30,695 nucleotides of DNA from Discostella pseudostelligera (taxonomy: Eukaryota > Bacillariophyta > Thalassiosirophyceae > Thalassiosirales > Thalassiosiraceae), in assembly GCA_036940085.1 (NCBI GenBank), contig JALLBK010000165.1:1-30695 (forward strand). The letters are read 5' to 3'. Positions 1 through 9,484 of the stretch are shown here, one piece after another. Numbering within the stretch: the stretch's first letter is position 1; the number at the start of each line of letters is the position of its first letter. The notes under the pieces were generated by a model. The model was not told where the DNA came from, searched no databases, and saw only the letters and a program-made list of their open reading frames with translations. Both the position numbers and the translations under genes were made by a program.

Positions 1-644
1 ACTCGGTATTATTTTGAAGTAATTGATGATTATCTTTTAGAAGTGAGACGGAGTTTGATAGCTACGCTAGCATACTACGTACGTTCCACACAGCATATTT
101 ACTCTCCCAACAGGTATTACCCTGGGTATTACCCGGGTAATATCCTATCCCAACATGCTTATCATATGGAGGGTGCGTCAGACTCAGGGTATGCCTCCTG
201 CGACGGACAGACTGAGCTGATGAGTGACCGGTATTTTCCCAAATCTGCGCGCTACGACTTCTGCGTCCAGTATGACAGAAAGAACCCTTTCAGTAAAGCT
301 GGAAATCATAGAGGGAATGTAACTCCAAGTCACAAGTGACATTTGATTCCGTGACCGGCATTGAAGAATTCCGAAGGGTTCCAACTGAAGCAGGGGGTTT
401 GCTTGCAAATTCGGCAACCTGCCGTATTAACTAAGCCCACACGAAACGAATTTGTTGGGCTTGGTGGATAGCTTTCGCGATAACCCTCGAGAAAATTGAT
501 GAGCGAGGGTTAACTGCTCCAACGAAGCGTGTAGCGTGGTAATGATTGTAAGGGTAGATTACTTATCAACGCCGGCGAATGTAACAGTTTGCAACAATAC
601 ATACACATCGCCCAGTCGCATTCATATCGATCCGACGATGAACG
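1..644. other. Intergenic, upstream of the low-complexity gene
   Basis: No convincing gene is visible. The short open frames here (43-339 on plus, 184-417 on minus) have no recognisable domain and overlap each other. The stretch holds a perfect 16-bp palindrome at 127-142, preceded by a tandem GGTATTACCC-like unit at 113-122. The last 200 bases would be the promoter and leader of the gene starting at 645. Confidence 0.6.
127..142. repeat. 16-bp perfect palindrome
   Basis: TATTACCCGGGTAATA is its own reverse complement. With one bulged base the arms extend by GG/CC. A direct copy of the left arm (GGTATTACC) lies at 113-121. Function is unknown; it could be a dimeric factor site or chance. Confidence 0.6.
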
Positions 645-849
645 ATGATGATAATAGTACCATCGTCATCAAAAGATCATCAATATCCTGGTAGTAGTAG
701 TGGTGGTAGAGCATCCAAGATGATCGATGGTGCACCGTCATCATCCAGATCCAGCAGCACCAACCGTCCTGCTGGCAATGGCGGGACGAAGCAGCGACAG
801 CGTCGAGAGCGTCAAGGAGAGATGATGGTGCATGCATCATCGTCATCGT

Positions 850-882
<33 letters not shown>

Positions 883-3800
883 CATCGTTCTCGAATAGTA
901 GGTCAACATCCTGTCGGCGAGATGATGCAACATCCACATCGCCAGCAGGCGCTGCGGTCGTTGGCGGCATCGTCGAGAACAATAACAACTGCAGACAGAA
1001 CGGCACCACCAATAGCAGCCGCTATAACCGCGATTACAAAACCGGCAGCGGTGGCGGCAACAATAATACAGGTGTTATCACTTCTATAATAAAAGATTCA
1101 AAGAAGAAGAAACAGCAAGGAGAGAGCGGCAGCGCGTCGTCATCGTCGTCACCTGGAGGGAGTGGCAGTGGCGGTGGCGGTGGCGGGGGAGGAGAGCGGC
1201 GCATGGTGCACTTTGCTGAAGATAGCGGCAAGAATGATAACAAGTGCAGTGTCTCGCCGACGACGGCGTCGTCATCGTCATCGTCTCCGACATCGATTGC
1301 TGGACGAGCTGTGACGGTTCGTCAATCTCAACAGCAACAATGTCCAACAAACAACAACTGCACCAATGGAGGAGGAGGCGGCGGGCGCGACAGTTACAAT
1401 TATTCTCCTGGCAGTGGCGGCGGATCAACATGGAAGACANGGAGGAGGAGGCGGCGGGCGCGACAGTTACAATTATTCTCCTGGCAGTGGCGGCGGATCA
1501 ACATGGAAGACAACTTCTTCGACTCCGACGATGGCATCTTCATCACCCAATAATCATCGTCGACTGTGTCCTCCACCACCAGCACATCAATCACCACCAC
1601 ATCTTTCATCACCACCTACGAATACAAGAGCAATTTCATCAACAGCTTTAGTTTCTCGTCCATCTCCTCCACCGCCTCCTCCGCGTGGTACACCAACTAG
1701 CCAACAACTGCGGCATCTGACATCTCCTCCACCACCACCACCACCTCCACAAGTGTTTCGTGCCCCTACCTCTACTTCCTTTTCCCGCCGATTATCATCT
1801 TCATTTGACGACATTACCTCACCAACAGCAACAGCAAAAGCAAAAGCAACAACAAATGGAGCAACACAATCATCATTATCTCAATCAGACTCAGCATCCA
1901 TGTTTTTGCCATCGTCAATGTATTGCAGTGTCATTAATGACCACAATACCAACAACTCCACTACCATCAGTATCAGCAATAAAAGCAATAGCAACAACAG
2001 CTCCAAGAAACAAGTGACATCCTCACCCTCGTCCACCACCCTGTCCACCACCACTACCACAGGAAGAGAAGGAGGAAGGGCCATGGCCATGTCAAAATCC
2101 AGCACTGGAACAACATCTANCCACCACTACCACAGGAAGAGAAGGAGGAAGGGCCATGGCCATGTCAAAATCCAGCACTGGAACAACATCTATAGCAACC
2201 ACCGCAGTTGTAGCCACTCCAATGTCGTCGATGATGACAAATGGCAGTATCAGTATCAGTAATCAAGTCAATCATCAATACGGCAGTTCTAGAAATGGTA
2301 ACAGTAATTGCACACCAATTGTTCCATCGAAGAATCATGTCGAGCAACCACTGCAGAGGATTAAGTCGCCACCAGTGTATAATGCCAATGAAGAATTCAA
2401 CAATCTCTGGCATCATCATCATGAACAACAACAGCAACATTCACGAGACACTACTACTGCCATCATTACTACCAATACTGCACAACAACATAATGCCTCA
2501 TCGGACAGTGACCTACTCCGTCGGGTAAGCACCGTCTGTGACTCAGTCTACACCTACCTCAAGGAATTTGACAGTCGAAACAATTATTCTCCTAATTCCA
2601 ATAAGACCGGGTATTCTCGACGACATACCACGGACAATGTGAGCAAGACTGCACCACCACCACCGTCATTGTCAGCAGCACAGCAGGATTATACCGACAA
2701 TGGGAAGGAAGTCTTCACTGGCAACAACAATTACAGCAGCAACAACTCCTCCTCTGCAGGATATTTTAGCTACTCTCGACGACATTCCACAGGTAGTACA
2801 AGTAAGTCCGTGAACTCTTCAACGTCATCGGCGTCGAAGCCGCCGACAACTACGACGACAATGATGGGTGCGACCAAAGTTCAGGATGGTGGCACCACTA
2901 CCACTCCCAAGAGTACCACCAAAGGAAGCACTACTTATGAAAATGATCGCAATAGCAGCAGCATGAATGTTCATCAAGACGCATCCTCCGTGAAATCGGT
3001 TGTATCTCGAGGTCGACAACGAAGTAGGATGCATAGTTCCTCATCTTCCCTCTTCTTGGTCAAATCCTCTTCGCTTGATGCAATCTCGTCACAACCAACG
3101 ACGAATAAGCAGCAGCAACAGCTACATCGGTATCAAAGGAGCACGTCCGTGGACGATAGTGCCAACATTACTCGAAGAGCAGGAGGTGTAAGAGGACAAC
3201 AGCATCATCATCGAAGTCAAGCCATTATCGACAATTTGTCCAAGCAAGTCAACACCACCACTAGCATCAGCGGCAATAATAGCAGCCGTCAGCGCAATAG
3301 TACCTTCCAACGATCCTCCGACGACGATGGCACCACCTCTGGCAGTAATGCTGGCATACGACTCAATTCATTATTGACAACTACGGCATTATTGCAGCAA
3401 CTACGAACATCGCTTGATGATGTTGTAGTAGTGACACGACGACGAGGACGATCGATGAGCAAGGAGAGGACCAACAACGACGAGGACAACGATGCTGCTC
3501 GGTCCAAGAGTAAGCAAGATTCCTTAACTTCAAAGAGTTCTCCTGGTATTGGACTCCGACGAAGAGCAACTGTTGGTGCCTGCTCTTCCACGGAATCACT
3601 CTCAGCTGCCGAAAGCTGTAGTAATAGTGATTGTGAAAGTCTCATCTCCGTGTTGCGTTCGTATCGCGGTGGCGAAACGAAGGGAAGCGATGGGTTTCGT
3701 GACCGAAAGAAGGGACGACGCAAGTCAGATGTTGGTGTAGGCGGAGCAGGTGGAAGTGGGCATCGTAGGAGAGGATCGTCATTGTCACGAATTGCAGCAC

Positions 3801-4081
3801 GAATGCTGAGTACCATGGACAATAATGATGGCGAAACGAATGGTAGGACGATGGAGGAGGATGATTCCAAGGCTAGTATGGTGTACGATATACCCTTTGA
3901 TCCTACTACTGGAAAATGCCACCATCATCCGACGGTACAGATGGCGGTACGGGAGGATAGTGATGAGAAGACGGTGAAGACGAAGAAGGGTGGCGACATC
4001 AGTAGTTCGTCGGAATCGACATTAGTGTATGGATGGAAAATTGTTCGGACGACATGTCCAAAGTGCAAATACAATTACTGA
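645..4081 (+). CDS. Ser/Asn-rich low-complexity protein, one gene split by two assembly joints
   Basis: I do not recognise this protein. Three overlapping open frames (645-1553, 1366-2262, 2156-4081) look like separate genes, but each frame switch falls exactly on a single N (1440, 2120) flanked by identical 72-bp copies. Counting each duplicated copy plus its N (73 bp) once gives 3291 bp, an uninterrupted frame of about 1096 residues. The N-terminal half is poly-Ser, poly-Ala, poly-Gly, poly-Pro and Asn/Thr. The second half has basic, phosphosite-like motifs: YSRRHTT and YSRRHST, RRRGRSMSKER, LRRRATVG, HRRRGSSLSRIAARML. The C-terminus is the least repetitive part and ends in VRTTCPKCKYNY, a lone CxxC. 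The start is one of two adjacent ATGs at 645 and 648. Disorder and Arg/Ser motifs suggest a phosphorylated scaffold or RNA-linked protein, but this is a guess. No intron is needed to read it. Confidence 0.7.
1368..1512. repeat. 72-bp duplicated contig ends around N (assembly joint 1)
   Basis: Bases 1368-1439 and 1441-1512 are identical and separated by one N at 1440. The 73-bp offset shifts the reading frame by one and breaks the surrounding gene. The identical arm length at the second joint points to unmerged overlapping contig ends rather than a biological duplication. Confidence 0.9.
2048..2192. repeat. 72-bp duplicated contig ends around N (assembly joint 2)
   Basis: Bases 2048-2119 and 2121-2192 are identical with one N at 2120. 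Length and geometry match the joint at 1440. Reading the duplicated sequence once restores the frame into the long downstream part of the gene. Confidence 0.9.
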
Positions 4082-4467
4082 TTGGGTGCATGAGGGAAAT
4101 CAATCCGTATTAATTAAACTTAGATCTCTACTTATTGGCAAATTATTAGTTGTCTTACTTGCTCATCAGTTTCTGTCTGAAGTCTAAGGATAGACGACTT
4201 GAGCCTTTGCTACAGCTACTCGAGATCCAAAATTTGTTGACACACATGATAACTCATAACTAAATAATTGGTTAATGTATCTGCTCCCATCTTGCAAATC
4301 AAGGGACACAGAGGTTGACACTGTACTACCATTTATATTTTCTCATCCAAACGACCTGGCAGATACGGAGTCGAAACTGTAGGCGCCTTCCAATCGAATT
4401 AGATGTATGACTCGATCGAGAAGGAGTAGGATGATACGACGCTTGATAGTTGATGGCGTGTTCTTGC
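4082..4467. other. Convergent 3' intergenic region
   Basis: AT-richer spacer between the stop of the low-complexity gene (+) and the stop of KAS III (-). It should hold both 3' untranslated regions. No open frame or repeat of note was seen. Confidence 0.6.
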
Positions 4468-5953
4468 TTAACCCCACCTCAAAATTGCCGCACCCCACGA
4501 CAATCCAGCCCCAAATCCAGCACAGGCAATCACATCCCCCTTCTTAACCCTACCCGTTCGGACTGCTTCATCCAATGCCAGCGGGATACTGGCCGCACTG
4601 GTATTACCATATTTGTACAAGTTGGTAATCACTTTCTCCATGGGCATGCCCAGTCGTTCGGCCACCACCTCCATAATACGAATGTTGGCCTGATGCAATA
4701 GTAGGTGATCGACTTGATCTACGGTCATACCGGCCTGTTCGAGAGCCTCCTCGAGGACGGCGGGGACTTCACGAGTGGCAAAGGAGTAGACCTTACGACC
4801 ATTCATCGACATTAGGTCGTAGGATCCGTCCTGGACGATGGTACCATCGCCGGGTGTGGTGATTTTCTTGGGCTCACCTCGGTATCTGAACAAAACAAGT
4901 TGATTGGACGCAGGAAGAACATAGAGAGAAGGTGAGACGACGAAACATAATCAGCTGGAGTGATGTCGCGACAAAGTCTTCCCCATTTGATAAGAGCATC
5001 ATCCATCCATTCAACAGAAGTGTCGTTTATTCCTCCGCAAACATCAATCGGCCCATGTGTTACTGAACATCATAATCGATTGTCTCTTATATTCGTCATT
5101 CCTCGCGCTCTCACTGCTTTAATCCATCGACTCTCCANGAATTCGATTGTACTCACATGCATTTTAAATCATCATATCCTCCACCATTCGAATGCATGGC
5201 ATATCCCAAAATACCAAACCCATCTTCCTCCTTGGCATCCTCTCCACCATCACTCGTCAACACCATAGCCCCCGCTCCATCACCAAACAAAATACACGAA
5301 TTTCTATCATCCCAATCCACCCATCGTGTCAGGGCATCTGCTCCAATAACCAATGCATTCTTATTCTTACTTCCATTGTTTAAATATTGACCCGCGGTTA
5401 CAATACCAAATAAAAATCCGGAACATGCGGCTGTTAGATCAAATGCCACCACCTTACTGGAATCACATCCAATAGCATGAGCTATGGAGGGTGCGTCACC
5501 GAATAAATCATCGGGACTGGATGTGGCACAAATGACAACATCAATCGAGGTGGGGTCCACCCCCGACATGGTGAGGGCATGTTGAGCGGCTTCAATGCCA
5601 AGGGTACGGAGAGTTTCGGGCACTTGTTTCTTTTCACTCTCACTACCCTCCTCCTCCTCCTTAGCAGTGGCATCAATGACCTTGCGTGTACCATCATGCA
5701 CCAGCACCCTTCGACTTTGAATACCCGTACGTGTGCGTATCCACTCATCGGTGGTATCATGAACACTCTCTAAATCACTGTTGGTGATGAGAGTTTGTGG
5801 TGCGGCCGAGCCAATGCCGATGGGACGGACGGAGAGTTTCCCTCCCGATGCTGACAGGGCAGAAGAAGAAGCAGTAGTTGGTGAGGATTGTGTGATGAAT
5901 GCCGAGGAGGTATTGCATTGCAAGAGTAGTAGAAGAAGTACTGGGAATTTCAT
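4468..5953 (-). CDS. fabH: Plastid 3-oxoacyl-ACP synthase III (KAS III, FabH)
   Basis: Condenses acetyl-CoA with malonyl-ACP to start type II fatty-acid synthesis. Two exons: 5953-5157 and 4885-4468, joined over a 271-bp intron (4886-5156) with donor GTGAGT and acceptor TTGTTTTGTTCAG; the intron contains an N at 5138. The spliced length is 1215 bp, 404 residues, in frame. The catalytic triad of the family is complete: Cys177 (TAACSGF), His330 (HQANIR) and Asn360 (YGNTSAAS). The His-Asn spacing of 30 equals that of bacterial FabH. The N-terminus ([19 protein letters not shown]) is a signal peptide followed by an SSAF motif, which fits import into a complex plastid. An acidic insertion ([12 protein letters not shown]) near residue 100 is unusual compared with the roughly 317-residue bacterial enzymes. 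The gene is divergent from the KAS I gene at 6862. Confidence 0.93.
5138..5138. other. Single ambiguous base in the fabH intron
   Basis: An N interrupts the intron of the KAS III gene. Unlike the Ns at 1440 and 2120, its flanks are not duplicates of each other. It does not affect the coding sequence. Confidence 0.85.
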
Positions 5954-6861
5954 CTTTGTTGTTGTTACGTGTATGAATCGGATTTGCTTTGGGTAGAAAA
6001 TGATACGGTTGTGATTGACAATCGATGAATCTATTCCTCGCCTAAAGCTAAAAAGGATCTATTGTTGCAATTGTAGTTTGGCCAATCGACACCACTACTA
6101 CCTCTGTCGACGACGACGAGGACGAAGATAAATACCTGATGATGAGCGAGGTATCTAGGTGTGCTATCGACGCGATATCTAGATACTTGTCGGTGCTCTC
6201 TCTTCTCTCTCTTCCTCTCCTTTTCTCCCGGCCGTCGATGTCGATGATGTCGAGGGATGCGATGTCGTCGTCGTCGTCGTCGTCGGGCGGCGCGGCGGTG
6301 GCGGAGCGAGATGGGAGAGGGAAATCAAGCGGAGATGTCCCGTCATGGTGCAAGCTGCACACAACACCATCACCAACACGCACGAGAGCCTTCCCGCCAA
6401 AATATCTTTGGTGCTGACGTATCCATGGAATTCCAACGTAGACTCAAGTACGTCAGCGTACAGTTGCACCGTCTGTCTGTCCTTCGTCGCGATCTTTGGA
6501 CGATGACGTGTCACAACCATCTTGTGCCCCCTCCGACAACTCGCGAAGACGCAACAAAACAACAACAAGCGCGCGAGCGAGGGACGACGACGTTCGATCT
6601 ATCGACGACATCGCTCGACAAAGGACGACGACGACGACAACATCAAGCAAGAATCTCTCGATTTCCGTCGGCGACGCCTTCGACATCTTGGCCATCGTCC
6701 CTTTCGCCTCTCCGCTTGATCTCTCCTATCAACTCTCATTTCATTGTCATTGATCATCCCGATCATTATTACTTAGTACTATAATATCTTCTGCTCATTG
6801 CCTGAGTCTCTATCATTGGATAGACCATACATTTCAGAAATACTATCATACAAACAATAAT
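5954..6861. promoter_or_regulatory. Divergent promoter region between fabH and fabB
   Basis: About 0.9 kb separates the start codons of two plastid fatty-acid synthase genes transcribed away from each other. It contains GTC/GAC trinucleotide tracts (around 6259-6286 and 6108-6126) and pyrimidine-rich TCTCTTCTCTCT sequence near 6196. The E2F-like sequence TTCCCGCCAAAA lies at 6391-6402, almost midway. Open frames here (for example 6257-6784) look like repeat-driven shadows. A shared bidirectional promoter is an inference from the layout. Confidence 0.55.
6391..6402 (-). promoter_or_regulatory. E2F-like site in the fabH/fabB promoter
   Basis: TTCCCGCCAAAA closely matches the E2F/DP consensus TTTSSCGC with the symmetric SGCGSSAAA half. 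It lies about 440 bp upstream of fabH and 460 bp upstream of fabB. Binding is inferred from sequence only. Confidence 0.35.
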
Positions 6862-8830
6862 ATGAAGCTCGCCATTGTTATTTCGACTATGCCTGCGTTG
6901 GCCTCGGCCTTTGCTCCCATTGGTAAGTTGTGAAAATAGAATACATGAATTATCTCGCCATATCGATTATTTGTCGTCACGCCAGATCGGGTATTCTGGA
7001 ATTATTGTCGAAGGAGATCGGGAGAGGGGCGATATCAAACAATTCAACATCATCAGCGGTAGCATCGAGAATTGTGTCAAGCAACATGTGTCTATCTACA
7101 CTCTCTATTCGTTATCTACACCATCGTACCCCTGCGCCTACGACACTTCAACGCCCAATCTCCCATATTTACTGTCTGTGATCCGCTGTGGGTGATGTTG
7201 GCGGTGCTGTTGTTGGGAAGGCAGATTAGTAGAGAGAGGGAGAGAGATGAAGATATTTGAGCACGGAGGGAACCAACTCATCAATTCAGGAAAGGTTGGA
7301 GGCGATGGGAAACAGGAGAAATCCACAACGCAATAAGAGTTTTGGAGGAGAAGCGAAGCAGACCCGTGCTTCACAATACATGGTTTTGGAGGATTGATGG
7401 AGGAAGGAACGCTGGGCTGCCTTTTGTTGTACTGCTTTGTTTTTGTTGCAAATCATTTCGAAGAGGATGCTACATTATCTCTTTTCATATTTACTGACCA
7501 TATGCATCTTCCAATTATTCATGTGACAGCCACCCAATCTTCCACTGTCATGTCCTCCACCTCCCTCTCCATGGCCGATCGTCGTGTCGTCGTTACTGGA
7601 ATGGGAATCACATCTTGCCTCGGAAATACACTCGAGGATGTCAAGAAGTCACTACACGAGTGCGAGTCTGGTCTGGACTTTGATCCTGAGTGGAAAGAGC
7701 TCGGAATCAAGTCGAACGTGCGGGGACGTCCCAACCTTACCGAGGAGGATTTCAAGAAGCTCATCCCGAAGGCTGATCTTCGATTCATGGGCACCAATGC
7801 CAAATATGCCTACATTGCCATGCAGAATGCCGTTGCCGATTCGGGGATGAAGGATGAGGAATATCAAGAAAATCCACGTGTTTGTGCCATCCTTGGACAG
7901 GGAGGTACGTCGATTCCTGATATTGTCGAGACTGTTGAGGCCGTTCGCGGAGGTGGACGATGGAAGAATAAGGTTGGTCCCTTCCGCGTTACTCGATCGA
8001 TGGGATCGACGGTCAGTGCTGTCTTGGCCACGGCATTCAAGGTCCAGGGTATGAGTTTCTCCATCTCGAGTGCATGCAGTACCGGAGCCCATTGCATCGG
8101 AACCGGATATGAGCAGATTTTGTTGAATAAGGCCGATGTAGCCTTCTGTGGTGCTGGAGAGAATGTTGATTGGGACTTCACGAGTATGTTCGACTGCATG
8201 GGCGCATTGTCGACATCGTACAATGATACACCTAAGAAAGCAAGTCGGGCCTTTGATAAGAACCGCGATGGATTCTGCATCGCCGGTGGAGGAGGTGTCG
8301 TCGTCCTTGAGGAGTTGGAACATGCCAAGAAGCGTGGTGCAAAGATCTACGCCGAGCTTGTGGGGTATGGAGCCAACTCGGATGGATATGACATGGTCGC
8401 TCCCTCTGGAGTGGGTGGCGAACGATGCATGGAGCTCGCCATGGCCGAAGCTGACAGACACAATGGCGAGAAACCAGTCGAGTACATCAACACCCACGGA
8501 ACATCGACACCAGTTGGTGATCTTGCCGAGCTTGGCGCGATCAAGCGACTGTTTGACAGGAAGGGATACCAGCCCAATGTTGGATCGACGAAGAGTCTTT
8601 CTGGACATGCACTCGGAGCTGCGGGTGTGCACGAGACCATCTACACTATCCTCATGATGAACAATGATTTCATGGCCGAGTCGGCAAATATCGAGGAGCT
8701 CGTGGATGAGGCCGAGGGTATGAACATTTTGACCAAGAGGAAAGATGGTCCATTCACCCGTGCCATGTCCAACAGTTTTGGATTCGGTGGAACCAACTGC
8801 GCTCTTGTGTTTGACAAGTACCAAGAGTAA
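6862..8830 (+). CDS. fabB: Plastid 3-oxoacyl-ACP synthase I, FabB type (KAS I)
   Basis: Elongating condensing enzyme of type II fatty-acid synthesis, adding malonyl-ACP units to acyl-ACP. Exon 1 is 6862-6922, exon 2 is 7530-8830. The intron of 607 bp starts GTAAGT and ends CATGTGACAG. The spliced length is 1362 bp, 453 residues, in frame. Exon 1 encodes MKLAIVISTMPALASAFAP, a signal peptide ending in the classic diatom ASAFAP plastid motif. An ATG at 7394 opens the same frame inside the intron but lacks this leader. The active site is complete: Cys203 (SSACSTG), His343 (NTHGTSTP), Lys375 and His380 (SLSGHALGAAG). The stretches ALSTSYNDTPKKASRAFD, IAGGGGVVVLEELEHA and DMVAPSG are the FabB (KAS I) signature rather than the FabF form, which has GEGAG at the glycine run. 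A misread as KAS II is possible, but these motifs argue against it. Confidence 0.92.
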
Positions 8831-9070
8831 ATAATCTCGCAATCGCCTTGTCGCTCTCTCCCTTCATCAATAATTGATGCGTTGCGATTAGACAATTAAT
8901 TGCTACTTAGTTCTCGATATCTAAATGTAAGTGTACTTGAATTACTGGTTGTATTTTCACGTATCTAAACTCAATTAGTAAATGCATCTGACTTTTTCTT
9001 GCACTCTGCATTCTCCTACCAAACATCCAATCAATACATTGTTCTCTATTGTTCTTGTTCTCTCTACTGA
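8831..9070. other. Convergent 3' spacer
   Basis: A 240-bp AT-rich spacer between the stop of fabB (+) and the stop of the B12D-like gene (-). It presumably contains both 3' ends. Nothing else is seen. Confidence 0.5.
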
Positions 9071-9484
9071 TCAGGCTTTTTCATTTCTCGCGGCTGCCTC
9101 TTTCTCTTTCAACCATTGCTCGTGATCAATACCCAAACCTTCCTTCCCATACGCATTCCATGCAATCACCTTCTCCAATGTAGAGTGATACCTATCCTCG
9201 ACACCCCACGTCTGTAACTTTGAGTTCCGTTTCTTTGGATCGAGTGTCACATCCTTGTATCGAATAGCAGCATTGAGGGTCGCACCCGTCAGAAAGGTCA
9301 TGGCGCATCCCATGATAACCATGAGAGGATACACGGACGGATCGGAGAGCCAGTGCTTCTTAATGAACAATCGTTTCTCGGCGGCTGCTTCTCGTTTCCA
9401 GACAGTACTGGCAGGAGAAGAAGTGTATTGCCTTGCAGCTCTTAAGATGATGTAAGAAGAAGGACGGAAAAAGAGGGCATTCAT
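9071..9484 (-). CDS. B12D/NDUFA4-like mitochondrial small membrane protein
   Basis: A 137-residue single-exon protein. The N-terminus (MNALFFRPSSYIILRAARQY) is Arg-containing, has no acidic residue and is amphipathic, as expected of a mitochondrial presequence. One membrane segment lies at about residues 52-74 (VYPLMVIMGCAMTFLTGATL). The order WLSDPSVYPL, then membrane span, then a short post-membrane segment with DVTLDPKKR resembles the B12D/MLRQ (NDUFA4) family of inner-membrane respiratory-chain accessory proteins. The C-terminal 50 residues (LQTWGVEDRYHSTLEKVI onward) extend beyond the usual B12D length of 80-90. The family call is by pattern only; a different mitochondrial accessory subunit is possible. 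Confidence 0.6.
   Translation of the reverse strand: MNALFFRPSSYIILRAARQYTSSPASTVWKREAAAEKRLFIKKHWLSDPSVYPLMVIMGCAMTFLTGATLNAAIRYKDVTLDPKKRNSKLQTWGVEDRYHSTLEKVIAWNAYGKEGLGIDHEQWLKEKEAAARNEKA

Noticed and set aside
43..417. Two overlapping short open frames at the window start
   Set aside because: No domain or biased composition, and they contradict each other on opposite strands.
7394..7529. ATG at 7394 as the start of KAS I (478-residue version)
   Set aside because: The added N-terminus is unlike any KAS leader. The frame there is intronic: consensus splice sites join the ASAFAP exon at 6862-6922 to 7530 in frame.
7652..8842. 396-codon open frame antisense to KAS I
   Set aside because: Long antisense frames arise from codon bias in strongly coding DNA. 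The peptide has no recognisable domain and lies fully over the KAS exon.
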